A stretch of 10,226 nucleotides of DNA from Candidatus Kerfeldbacteria bacterium (GTDB lineage: Bacteria > Patescibacteriota > Patescibacteriia > SBBC01 > CAIJZX01), in NCBI GenBank assembly GCA_016217865.1, contig JACRFO010000106.1:1-10226 (forward strand), given 5' to 3'. The stretch's first letter is position 1, and each line of letters begins with the position of its first letter. Of the stretch, positions 1-6,997 are shown in pieces. The notes beneath the pieces are model-generated. The model did not search any database and was not told where the DNA came from. It saw only the letters and a program-made list of their open reading frames with translations. A program made the translations under genes and the position numbers.

Positions 1-1581
1 CAAGCTATCTCGACCAGAAATGTGCTTTTGTCCAACCCGCAACTCGTGATCAGCGAGTTGTTGTTCGAGGCTACTCTGGTCAAATTGGCCGGGCGCGAGG
101 TAGATGTACGTCGGCCGGTGTTGCACGACTGTTCGGAGCGTTTGCCAGTCAGCCGCCGATTGCGGTAAGGCAAAGGTAGTGAGGCGGACATCGTACAAAT
201 ACGTATCCTGATGACCAGCAATGATTAAGCTATCTGTGGGCGTGCTGTTGACGACAAAGTCCCGCCGGGCCCGGCCGCGTTCATCGCTGCTGAACCGCGC
301 TTGTATTCCGGAGACGGGATGAATAACGACCGTCATGACCTGGCTAGCGAACAGAGCAACCGCCACCACTCCGAGCAACCACCGGGTCGTGATGGTACGT
401 AAGAGCAGAATGACACCGGCCACCATCGCCATATAGAGCGGCAGCCAGTACCGAGCGTATGAAGCAAGTGCGCCGATCGTCGAGGCTGGTGTTTGGGGAT
501 AGAGGTCCCAGGAACCGTAGTAGACGAGTGGCACTACAGCCAGCAAGCCGATACCGGTCAACTTGACTGCTTTGCCGACGGTTGTGAATTTGCGGCGAAA
601 GTAACGAACCAGACTCACCACCGCCGCCACAGACCAAGTCGGAACTAGTGCAATCAAGTACCACCACGTTGATGACAGCCAGTGCCAGTTCCAGTGCCCA
701 CCAGCCGGAGTGAAGAGTTGAAGTGACGAACTGGTTGTATCAGTGTCGGATCCAGCCGTGAACAGACCGGCTGGTGCATAACCGGTGCTCAACCAAGAAC
801 CATAGAGTTGATGATTGGCTATCAACCACGGCAATTGAACGGCGATCGCCGCCAGGCCGGCAATGGCAAGGTTCCACCAGTCGCGCCACGCAATCAACAT
901 GATCGCCACGATCGGTCCAGTCCAGATCACTTCAATCGGGCGAAACATCAACGCGGCGCCATACAGGAGTCCGAAGGTTACCGCGCGTTGGACACTCCGT
1001 TGCTCAAGGTGTCGTAACAGTGCCCAACCGGCAATCGCCAGGAGCGCCGCGAACGCACCGTTGTGTAAGTATGGAAGAGTCATGAACTCGACGAAAACCG
1101 GGTGAACGGCTAACAGCGTCACGGCTAACAGCGACCACCACCGCCCCCAGAAACGACGAAAGACGTTGAACAGGGCCCACAAAGCTAGTCCGGCGAGAAT
1201 CGGGGTGAGCAGTCGTTCCGCACCGAGTCCGCCAAGTTGCGCCACCAGACCGCCGAGTTGGACTAGGCCAAGGAAGCTCCCTGGGATGATCGAACTCCCG
1301 CTCGGCATCGTGCTGCGCGGATGGAAGAGATTAGTTTCAGCCGGCGATAATCCTATCGGGATAGCGTATGTTCCGTCTGTAGCCACGTGGTGAATAAAGA
1401 GCCGATTCGCTGCTTCATCAGGCGAGCCAACTGTCGCCGTATGCATGACCACCCAGCCTGATGCTGCCAACCACGTAATCGCCGCCATCAGGGCGACAAA
1501 CCGAAATAAGCCGGTCACACGACCTTCAACGGGTCGCGAGGCCGGCCACCAACGCGACTGGTTAGTGTTGAGCGTCGTCAT
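1..1581 (-). CDS. GT-C family (GT39/PMT/ArnT-like) membrane glycosyltransferase, C-terminus missing at window edge
   Basis: The frame is open for 527 codons from ATG at 1581 to base 1, so the C-terminus lies outside the window. The protein is very hydrophobic with about ten membrane segments: one near residues 27-47, then a large loop, then many between about 125 and 425. The first loop holds an acidic pair in GSPDEAANRLF (D55, E56), placed like the catalytic acidic residue of GT-C enzymes, followed by FHPRSTMPSG and IIPGSFLGL. A later RYWLPLY (377-383) matches the RY-LPL motif common in GT39-type enzymes. Residues about 427-527 look soluble and would lie outside the membrane. By family, it should move a sugar from a polyprenyl-phosphate donor to an acceptor on the outer face; the acceptor is unknown. 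It overlaps the preceding gene by 20 bases (1562-1581), suggesting translational coupling. AGG directly abuts the ATG, too close for a good ribosome site. The family call is fairly sure, the substrate is not. Confidence 0.85.
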   Translation of the reverse strand, partial: MTTLNTNQSRWWPASRPVEGRVTGLFRFVALMAAITWLAASGWVVMHTATVGSPDEAANRLFIHHVATDGTYAIPIGLSPAETNLFHPRSTMPSGSSIIPGSFLGLVQLGGLVAQLGGLGAERLLTPILAGLALWALFNVFRRFWGRWWSLLAVTLLAVHPVFVEFMTLPYLHNGAFAALLAIAGWALLRHLEQRSVQRAVTFGLLYGAALMFRPIEVIWTGPIVAIMLIAWRDWWNLAIAGLAAIAVQLPWLIANHQLYGSWLSTGYAPAGLFTAGSDTDTTSSSLQLFTPAGGHWNWHWLSSTWWYLIALVPTWSVAAVVSLVRYFRRKFTTVGKAVKLTGIGLLAVVPLVYYGSWDLYPQTPASTIGALASYARYWLPLYMAMVAGVILLLRTITTRWLLGVVAVALFASQVMTVVIHPVSGIQARFSSDERGRARRDFVVNSTPTDSLIIAGHQDTYLYDVRLTTFALPQSAADWQTLRTVVQHRPTYIYLAPGQFDQSSLEQQLADHELRVGQKHISGRDSL

Positions 1582-1981
1582 CCTCGCGGTAGTAGACGAG
1601 CAGCGATACCCCCAGGACCACCAGTCCACAGAGCAGCGCCAACGCCACACCTAGCCCATTGAGGCTAGCCAGTTTCACGTAGACGATCAGCATCGTCCCG
1701 AGCGTCAAGGCGCCGATCCACAGCCAATCTTTCCAGTTGATGCTCGCTCGCCGAGCAGCCGGAACGATGACTGGCCAAAGGTTTGCCAGGATACCGGTAA
1801 TGATTGTCACCCACAGAAAAAAATTCAGCGAGAGGAAGAAACTGACAAATCCCGGGCGAATGTTTTCCAACAGCAGCAGGAGCAAGTACGTTGCAAGGGC
1901 CACCTGAAAGGCGTACGTCAGCAGCTCCCGAGTGTCATCCGGAGCCCACGGCCAGGGAATGGAAAATTTGACGCGGTGCAT
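1562..1981 (-). CDS. small four-helix integral membrane protein of unknown function
   Basis: This encodes 139 residues from ATG at 1981. Four hydrophobic segments are visible at about 20-38, 43-70, 86-104 and 108-130, with a short charged tail (REDDDAQH). I do not recognise the family and see no catalytic motif. The chosen ATG lies two bases after the TAA stop of the preceding gene, the usual arrangement for translational coupling. A longer reading from TTG at 2023 would add 14 residues and overlap the upstream gene by 40 bases; it is less likely because TTG is rare and the added stretch is polar. It sits between an exported protein and a GT-C glycosyltransferase. Small multi-helix proteins next to such enzymes can be flippase-like or accessory subunits (for example GtrA-type or EmrE-like proteins), but similarity to those is not visible, so that role is only a guess. 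Confidence 0.8.
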   Translation of the reverse strand: MHRVKFSIPWPWAPDDTRELLTYAFQVALATYLLLLLLENIRPGFVSFFLSLNFFLWVTIITGILANLWPVIVPAARRASINWKDWLWIGALTLGTMLIVYVKLASLNGLGVALALLCGLVVLGVSLLVYYREDDDAQH

Positions 1982-1983
1982 AG

Positions 1984-3477
1984 TTAGAAGAGACTCTTCA
2001 CTTTTTCCGAGATTTTCGCCCAAGGAAACGCTCCGCGGTGCAACGTAGCGCGCAAGTTCGTGAGACCAATCGTTCCGCCCGATTGGACACCTGGAGCGAT
2101 CAAACTAAACTGGGCCGACTTCCCTTGCAGCCGCAGTTCATCAAACGGATACGTTTGGTCAACGTGGACGACATCGCCGCTGTGGAGCGTATAGCGGGCA
2201 ACGATGTAATCAATGCCCGCAGTATTCGGCGTCACGTTGATGTCTAACGCCCGCGCAGTATCAGGTAGCAATCGAAATCCATCGAAGACTAATAATCCGT
2301 CGCCCGTTACCGTCACGTCGTCCTTAGGGATAGTCACCGTAGTGACCCCTTTGAGGTTTTTAACTTCCTGTTCGACTTTTACCTGCGTCAACTTCAGGTT
2401 CTTGCCCGCCACCGTCACTGTTTGCTTCGCTTGTTCATGGACTGGAGCAAGGCCAACCCTCTGTCCTTCAGTCATGATCGTTGTTGGCGTGAACGGCGTG
2501 CCGTAGGTTGGTCCCTCGGCTAAAACGACTGTACCGGTAAAGGCGCTGTAGCGTTGTCGCGTCTGGAGATGTTTCAAAAGGACATCGCCGGTGGTAATGA
2601 TTTCAACGTGGTACACCCCTGGAGCTGCCTTTGGAATCTCAACAACTACTGGCTGACTCACACCCGGCTTGCCATTCCCGGTCGTGTTGCCGTCATCGCT
2701 GACCCGAACCGTCTTCAGCCAAGTGGTGCCGGCGGACGTCATGGTGTCAGCCCGAGCGACACGAACGAGAGCCTGGTCTGCACCTACTTCACGATTCAGA
2801 TCAGCTTTATCGAACGTGAGGTGCAGTGTTTCGTTAGCCGCATAAACGTACAGCTCGTGTGTACCGCGGAACGTGTGGCCAAAGGCTTGGGTGGTGGTTT
2901 CCGGTTGGTAATCGCGAATCGACGCATACGCCAAGCGATCAAGGCCGACGACACCGATGGTATGGGGGCTTGGGGGTGCGGCCCGAAAGTCAGCGACACT
3001 CCGATAGGCGCTGACGGCATGGCTCGCCGTCGGGGGCCGCATCCAAACCGTCGTTGTACCGTCTGTGACGTGGGGCCACTCCAGGGTATCGAGATACCGC
3101 GAACGGACCAGTGTTGAGAGTGTACCGCCGGCTTGCCCCTGGGCTGTCATGTAAACTGTCGACTGGGTGCCGAGATGTAACGTCGCGCGAATCCGAATGT
3201 CTTTGAGCGCGTACGGTGTAACGACGGTGAATGGAAAAGCGTCTCGCGTGAGTTTCCAGACAATGTTCGCGTCTGCCGTTTTTACCAGGCTCGTCGGTTG
3301 GGCTGGGGAAATCACTCGTCCCCGTTCGCCGGGGTGGTAGGTGTAGGTCGCCGTCGGCCAGAGCAGCGCGTGGTCATTGAGTAAGCGAAAAAATGCGCTA
3401 GCGGCTAACAAAACAATCAGCGTCTTCCCGAGGCGCAGCGCCGTAACCTTATGCGGTGGCAGTAGCGACAGATGCAT
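1984..3477 (-). CDS. signal-anchored extracytoplasmic beta-rich protein of unknown function
   Basis: From ATG at 3477 this gives 497 residues. The N-terminus has basic residues (K10, R15, K18) followed by a hydrophobic run TLIVLLAASAFF (19-30), read as a signal anchor or uncleaved signal peptide. No lipobox cysteine is visible. The rest lacks further membrane helices and is rich in Thr, Val, Gly and alternating hydrophobics, as in tandem beta-sandwich domains, for example around 70-200, 205-320 and 345-480. No catalytic motif or known domain was recognised. TTG at 3507 would add ten residues, but a promoter-like -10 (3487-3492) lies between that TTG and the ATG, favouring GTG at 3480 or ATG at 3477. 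It is first in a three-gene leftward operon with a small membrane protein and a GT-C glycosyltransferase, so it may be a glycan-modified, glycan-binding or assembly protein at the cell surface. That role is inferred only from context. Confidence 0.82.
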   Translation of the reverse strand: MHLSLLPPHKVTALRLGKTLIVLLAASAFFRLLNDHALLWPTATYTYHPGERGRVISPAQPTSLVKTADANIVWKLTRDAFPFTVVTPYALKDIRIRATLHLGTQSTVYMTAQGQAGGTLSTLVRSRYLDTLEWPHVTDGTTTVWMRPPTASHAVSAYRSVADFRAAPPSPHTIGVVGLDRLAYASIRDYQPETTTQAFGHTFRGTHELYVYAANETLHLTFDKADLNREVGADQALVRVARADTMTSAGTTWLKTVRVSDDGNTTGNGKPGVSQPVVVEIPKAAPGVYHVEIITTGDVLLKHLQTRQRYSAFTGTVVLAEGPTYGTPFTPTTIMTEGQRVGLAPVHEQAKQTVTVAGKNLKLTQVKVEQEVKNLKGVTTVTIPKDDVTVTGDGLLVFDGFRLLPDTARALDINVTPNTAGIDYIVARYTLHSGDVVHVDQTYPFDELRLQGKSAQFSLIAPGVQSGGTIGLTNLRATLHRGAFPWAKISEKVKSLF

Positions 3478-3486
3478 CACTGGGAT

Positions 3487-3516
3487 AGTATACCGTATTT
3501 TTGCCAATCTGTTGAA
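3487..3516 (-). promoter_or_regulatory. putative leftward sigma70-type promoter
   Basis: Read on the minus strand, TTCAAC (3516-3511) is followed after 18 bases by TATACT (3492-3487). The -10 is a five-of-six match to consensus; the -35 is weak (three of six). The predicted transcript start, 5-9 bases past the -10, falls at 3481-3477, on or just before the GTG (3480) and ATG (3477) codons of the exported-protein gene. Confidence 0.5.
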
Positions 3517-3534
3517 CTCCCCCGCATCCGCCTT

Positions 3535-3563
3535 TTGACGCGGAGCAGTAAAATCGGTATAAT
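3535..3563 (+). promoter_or_regulatory. strong sigma70-type promoter for the gmd operon
   Basis: TTGACG (3535-3540), a spacer of exactly 17 bases, and a perfect TATAAT (3558-3563). This is close to the ideal housekeeping promoter. The transcript should start near 3570, leaving a leader of about 20 bases before the gmd ATG at 3592. It excludes the upstream in-frame starts of the gmd frame (3472 onward) from the transcript. Confidence 0.8.
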
Positions 3564-3591
3564 AGTCCGGCTATTTGGTAGTCATTTTTTT

Positions 3592-4623
3592 ATGAAAAAA
3601 GCACTCATTACCGGTATCACCGGCCAGGACGGTTCGTACCTTGCTGACCTGTTGCTCACGAAGGATTATGAGATTCATGGACTCGTGCGTCGGGCCAGTT
3701 CTTTCAATCGCGAACGCATTGAGCACCTCCTCAACGACCCAGCCAGTCGGTCGCGAATCCACCTCCACTACGGAGATTTGAGCGACAGCAGTTCGATCAA
3801 TCAAATCATCAAGACGGTCAAACCCGACGAAATCTACCACCTCGGCGCGCAAAGCCACGTTCGGATTAGTTTTGATATTCCCGAGTATACGGGAGACGTC
3901 ACCGCCCTGGGCACCCTCCGGCTGCTTGATGCCATCCGCGAATCGGGCATCAACACAAAATTCTACCAAGCCTCATCGAGCGAAATGTTCGGTCAGGTCG
4001 CAGAAATTCCGCAAACTGAAACCACCCCGTTCCACCCGCGCAGTCCATACGGCGTCGCCAAAGTATACGGGTATTGGATTACGGTCAACTACCGCGAAAG
4101 TTACAACATGTTTGCGACGAACGGCATTCTGTTTAACCACGAATCACCGCGACGCGGTGAAAACTTCGTGACGCGGAAGATCACGTACACCTTGGCCAAC
4201 ATTCTGGCCGGCAAAGAAGAAAAACTTTCACTCGGCAATCTCGACGCTAAGCGTGACTGGGGTTATGCGCCGGATTACGTTGAAGCGATGTGGCTGATGC
4301 TCCAAGCCAACCAACCGGATGATTTTGTCGTTGCCACCGGCGAAACCCACACCGTCAAGGAGTTTGTCGACGCGGCCGCGGCTGCGGCAGGGTTTGATCT
4401 AACCTGGGAAGGCGAAGGTGTTAAAGAACGAGCGATCGACCAGAAAACTGGAAAAACGTTGGTTGACATTGATCCCCGTTTTTTCCGACCAGCTGAAGTT
4501 GATCTGCTGATCGGCAACCCCGCCAAGGCAGCCAAGATACTCGGCTGGAAACCGAAAGTGAGCTTTACTGAACTCGTCCAGATCATGATGTCTGCCGATC
4601 TCGACAAGGTCAAAAAGGGCTAA
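3592..4623 (+). CDS. gmd: GDP-mannose 4,6-dehydratase
   Basis: This enzyme converts GDP-D-mannose to GDP-4-dehydro-6-deoxy-D-mannose in the cytoplasm, using bound NADP. The protein has 343 residues, the normal length for Gmd. It is an extended short-chain dehydrogenase: the nucleotide-binding GITGQDG is at residues 8-14, the RRASSFN signature (33-39) is the NADP phosphate-binding region of Gmd, and the active site shows SSSEM (128-132; S129 and E131 in the catalytic Thr/Ser and Glu places) with Y153 and K157 in SPYGVAK. FNHESPRRGENFVTRKI (181-197) and GNLDAKRDWGYAPDYV (215-230) are also typical of Gmd. The frame extends upstream to 3472, but the ATG at 3592 is chosen because it begins the Rossmann strand and follows the promoter. 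The leader has no clear Shine-Dalgarno, only GGTAG at 3577-3581, and a run of seven T just before the ATG. It is the first gene of the rightward operon, six bases before rmd. Confidence 0.97.
   Translation: MKKALITGITGQDGSYLADLLLTKDYEIHGLVRRASSFNRERIEHLLNDPASRSRIHLHYGDLSDSSSINQIIKTVKPDEIYHLGAQSHVRISFDIPEYTGDVTALGTLRLLDAIRESGINTKFYQASSSEMFGQVAEIPQTETTPFHPRSPYGVAKVYGYWITVNYRESYNMFATNGILFNHESPRRGENFVTRKITYTLANILAGKEEKLSLGNLDAKRDWGYAPDYVEAMWLMLQANQPDDFVVATGETHTVKEFVDAAAAAAGFDLTWEGEGVKERAIDQKTGKTLVDIDPRFFRPAEVDLLIGNPAKAAKILGWKPKVSFTELVQIMMSADLDKVKKG
4613..4619 (+). promoter_or_regulatory. possible weak ribosome binding site for rmd
   Basis: AAAAGGG inside the last codons of gmd ends ten bases before the rmd ATG at 4630. 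It is a partial match to the anti-Shine-Dalgarno complement at the long end of the usual spacing, so coupling to gmd translation may matter more. Confidence 0.35.
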
Positions 4624-4629
4624 ACCCCC

Positions 4630-5541
4630 ATGCGCGCACTGATTACTGGCATTGATGGTTTCGTTGGCCGTTACTTAGCCAACGAGTTATCAACCCACGG
4701 AGCGGAAGTCTTTGGGACAACCGTCGGACCGGACCGCGAATACATCCGCCATATCGAATTGACCGACGCTGCAAACGTTGAAGTCGTTTTGCGCGATTTG
4801 AAGCCGGATCTGATTTACCACCTGGCCGGCTTCACCTCAGTGAAGGAGAGTTGGTCGCGGCCGAACGTGGCGATGCGCGTCAACCGTGACGGCACAAATA
4901 ATATTTATGCAGCTTGTCGAGCGCTACAGCTGTATCCGCGCATCTTGATGACGAGCACCGCTGAAGTCTATGGGATTCCCCAAACGACTCCAATCAATGA
5001 GCACCACCCAACCGCCCCGGCTAATCCCTACGCTAAATCAAAACTCGCCGAAGAGCAGGTCGCCGCAGAGTTTCCGGAAATCCAGACGACCATCGCCCGA
5101 AGTTTCCCGCACATTGGTCCGGGCCAATCCCCCGCTTTCGTCAGCTCGGATTTCGCCCAACAGATTGTCCGGGTCGAACGAGGGCAAGCCACAGCGGTCC
5201 GGGTCGGCAATCTCGATGCCCAGCGAGACTTCACTGATGTTCGCGATGTTGTCCGCGCCTACCGACTCCTGATGGAGCTGCCGACTGCCGGCCAGACGTA
5301 CAACGTCTGTTCGGGCAACGTCATGACTATTCGGCGCATGTTAGAAACCATGCTCGCGGCCTCGACCAGCCAGCACGTTCCAATCGACATTGACCGCGAC
5401 CGGCTGCGCCCGTCCGATATTCCAGTTTTGGCCGGCGATGCGGCTAAACTCAAATTGGCGACCGGCTGGTTGCCGGCTATCTCTGTCACCGAGACGACGT
5501 TGCCCGAAATCCTGGCTTACTGGCGTAAACAGCCCAATTGA
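4630..5541 (+). CDS. rmd: GDP-6-deoxy-D-mannose reductase (GDP-D-rhamnose synthase)
   Basis: This enzyme reduces the 4-keto group of the Gmd product to give GDP-D-rhamnose, with NAD(P)H, in the cytoplasm. The 303 residues match the Rmd length. It is an extended SDR: GIDGFVG (8-14) is the dinucleotide-binding glycine motif, YHLAGFTSVKESW (63-75) is a family signature, STAEVYG (109-115) carries the catalytic Ser/Thr, and Y134 with K138 in NPYAKSK complete the active site. The C-terminal RLRPSDIPVLAGDAAKL (258-274) is a hallmark of Rmd rather than of GDP-fucose synthase, which has a different C-terminal part. The gene follows gmd by six bases, and the pair is the known two-step route to GDP-D-rhamnose. 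GDP-6-deoxy-D-talose synthase, the epimer-forming relative, is the main alternative and cannot be excluded from sequence alone. Confidence 0.9.
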   Translation: MRALITGIDGFVGRYLANELSTHGAEVFGTTVGPDREYIRHIELTDAANVEVVLRDLKPDLIYHLAGFTSVKESWSRPNVAMRVNRDGTNNIYAACRALQLYPRILMTSTAEVYGIPQTTPINEHHPTAPANPYAKSKLAEEQVAAEFPEIQTTIARSFPHIGPGQSPAFVSSDFAQQIVRVERGQATAVRVGNLDAQRDFTDVRDVVRAYRLLMELPTAGQTYNVCSGNVMTIRRMLETMLAASTSQHVPIDIDRDRLRPSDIPVLAGDAAKLKLATGWLPAISVTETTLPEILAYWRKQPN

Positions 5542-5545
5542 ACGT

Positions 5546-6997
5546 ATGGCCGCCGTGTTGAACAGCATGCAAATTGTCACCCGCAACTTCGCCAGCCTGG
5601 CGGGAGCCCAGTTTACTAACCTCGGCATTACCTTCGTCAGCTCGGTGATGGTCATCCGGTACCTCGGAGTTGCCCATTACGGCGAGTACTCGCTGGTGAT
5701 TACCCTCGTCGCATTGTTCGGTTTCGCCATCGACCTCGGGCTCACCCAACTCGTTGTGCGTGAAGTCAGCCAGCACCGGGATCAGTCATCGCGGTACTTG
5801 AGTAACTTTCTCATCGTCCAAGCAATCGTCGCCCTCATCTTCTTCATCCTACTCGTCATCTTTGTTAACGTCCTTCACTATCCGGAGATCATCCGGCTCG
5901 GGACATACATTGTCGGTAGCGGCATGGTCGTCGGCGCATTAGTCAGGCCCTTCACCGCAATTCTTACGGCGCGCGAAGAGATGCACATCATTGCGGCGGT
6001 CAACGTCCTCGTCAGTATTGCCAATTTTTTCATCGTCCTCGGCCTCATCAACTTCAACGGTTCACTGAACACCTTCTTCGTCCTAAGTCTTGTGACGAAC
6101 TTGCTAACCCTCGGATTGATTACCTGGCTGGCTCGACGCTACTTCCGCGTCGAACTGCATCTCGACCGCGGCCTCATCCGGCACCTGCTCATCATGACCA
6201 TTCCGTTTGCGATGTTAATGCTGTTCAACATTGTCTACGGTAAAGTTGATGTGTTCATGATTTCCCGGATTATCAATAGTGATACAGCTGTTGGCCTGTA
6301 CTCCTCGGCCTACCGCATTATCGACGCGCTGATCATTGTCCCGGCCACCGTCTCCAGCGTGCTATTCCCAATCATCGCCCGCAATATCGGCGATCAGGGC
6401 GCGACTAATTTTGTCGGATCACGAGCAATCAAATTTACCGCTGCCCTCGGTTTACCGATCGCCTTTGGCGCTGTCCTCGTCGGCACGCCGCTCATCGTCC
6501 TGCTCTTCGGACAGAGTTTCATCGAGTCTGGAACCGTCCTGAAATATCTGATTTGGATGATCGCCCTGATCAGTTCCTACTCGATTCTCGGCAACATCCT
6601 CTTGTCCGCCAATCGAGTGAAACTCCTTGTCAAATTGAACGCCATCGGGATCGTCATCAATGTCGGCATGAATCTCTACCTCATCCCTCGCTACGGTATC
6701 ATCGGCGCGGCGATCAGCAGCGTCGGCGCTGAAGTCATCATCATGGCCCTTCACGCGTTCTTCGCCAGGCAGTACGTCCGTTTTGGGCAATTGCGAACTG
6801 ACTTTTTGAAGATTCTCATCGCCTGTGGTGCCATGGTCGGCGTCTTTTACCTACTCCCAGAGATGCATGTCATTGTCACGATCGGTATCCTCGCGGTGAG
6901 CTACGGATTGATGCTCCTGATTCTCCGCTTCATTCAACCTGTTGAAAAGGATCTCTTGCGACAAATCCTGCCGAAAGCTAAACCAGCCAGCCTATGA
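5546..6997 (+). CDS. Wzx-type polysaccharide flippase (MOP superfamily)
   Basis: This is a membrane transporter of the oligosaccharide flippase family, expected to move polyprenyl-diphosphate-linked glycan from the inner to the outer face of the membrane. The protein has 483 residues, the usual Wzx length, with about 12-14 hydrophobic helices spread throughout. Family-typical stretches are VIRYLGVAHYGEYSL (36-50), GLTQLVVREVS (65-75), VDVFMISRIINSDTAVGLYS (234-253) and NLYLIPRYGIIGAAIS (376-391). The frame runs upstream to 5390 inside rmd, but that part is polar and unlike the family. ATG at 5546, four bases after the rmd stop, is chosen; ATG at 5567 is a possible alternative. No Shine-Dalgarno is visible. 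It overlaps the next gene by four bases (ATGA). The repeat unit it carries is unknown but probably contains D-rhamnose. Confidence 0.9.
   Translation: MAAVLNSMQIVTRNFASLAGAQFTNLGITFVSSVMVIRYLGVAHYGEYSLVITLVALFGFAIDLGLTQLVVREVSQHRDQSSRYLSNFLIVQAIVALIFFILLVIFVNVLHYPEIIRLGTYIVGSGMVVGALVRPFTAILTAREEMHIIAAVNVLVSIANFFIVLGLINFNGSLNTFFVLSLVTNLLTLGLITWLARRYFRVELHLDRGLIRHLLIMTIPFAMLMLFNIVYGKVDVFMISRIINSDTAVGLYSSAYRIIDALIIVPATVSSVLFPIIARNIGDQGATNFVGSRAIKFTAALGLPIAFGAVLVGTPLIVLLFGQSFIESGTVLKYLIWMIALISSYSILGNILLSANRVKLLVKLNAIGIVINVGMNLYLIPRYGIIGAAISSVGAEVIIMALHAFFARQYVRFGQLRTDFLKILIACGAMVGVFYLLPEMHVIVTIGILAVSYGLMLLILRFIQPVEKDLLRQILPKAKPASL

Noticed and set aside
344..667. A 107-codon open frame on the minus strand
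   Set aside because: It is out of frame with the continuous GT-C glycosyltransferase frame on the same strand, which has clear membrane helices and motifs.
1987..1999. Inverted repeat GAAGAG-A-CTCTTC just before the ATG at 1981
   Set aside because: A one-base centre cannot form a good hairpin, and the bases encode the last residues of the upstream protein; probably chance.
2554..3117. A 187-codon open frame on the plus strand
   Set aside because: It lies opposite the exported-protein gene, shows no recognisable domain and has no promoter or ribosome site; it reads as a shadow frame.
3472..3591. N-terminal extension of the gmd frame (40 residues)
   Set aside because: It precedes the conserved Gmd start, contains the promoter elements at 3535-3563, and would lie upstream of the predicted transcript start.
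5390..5545. N-terminal extension of the flippase frame inside rmd
   Set aside because: The added 52 residues are arginine- and proline-rich, unlike any Wzx N-terminus, and lie fully within the well supported rmd gene in another frame.
5539..6997. Possible UGA recoding, as in some Patescibacteria
   Set aside because: TGA ends rmd (5539-5541) and the flippase (6995-6997) exactly where family lengths and the next starts predict, and no gene has an internal TGA.
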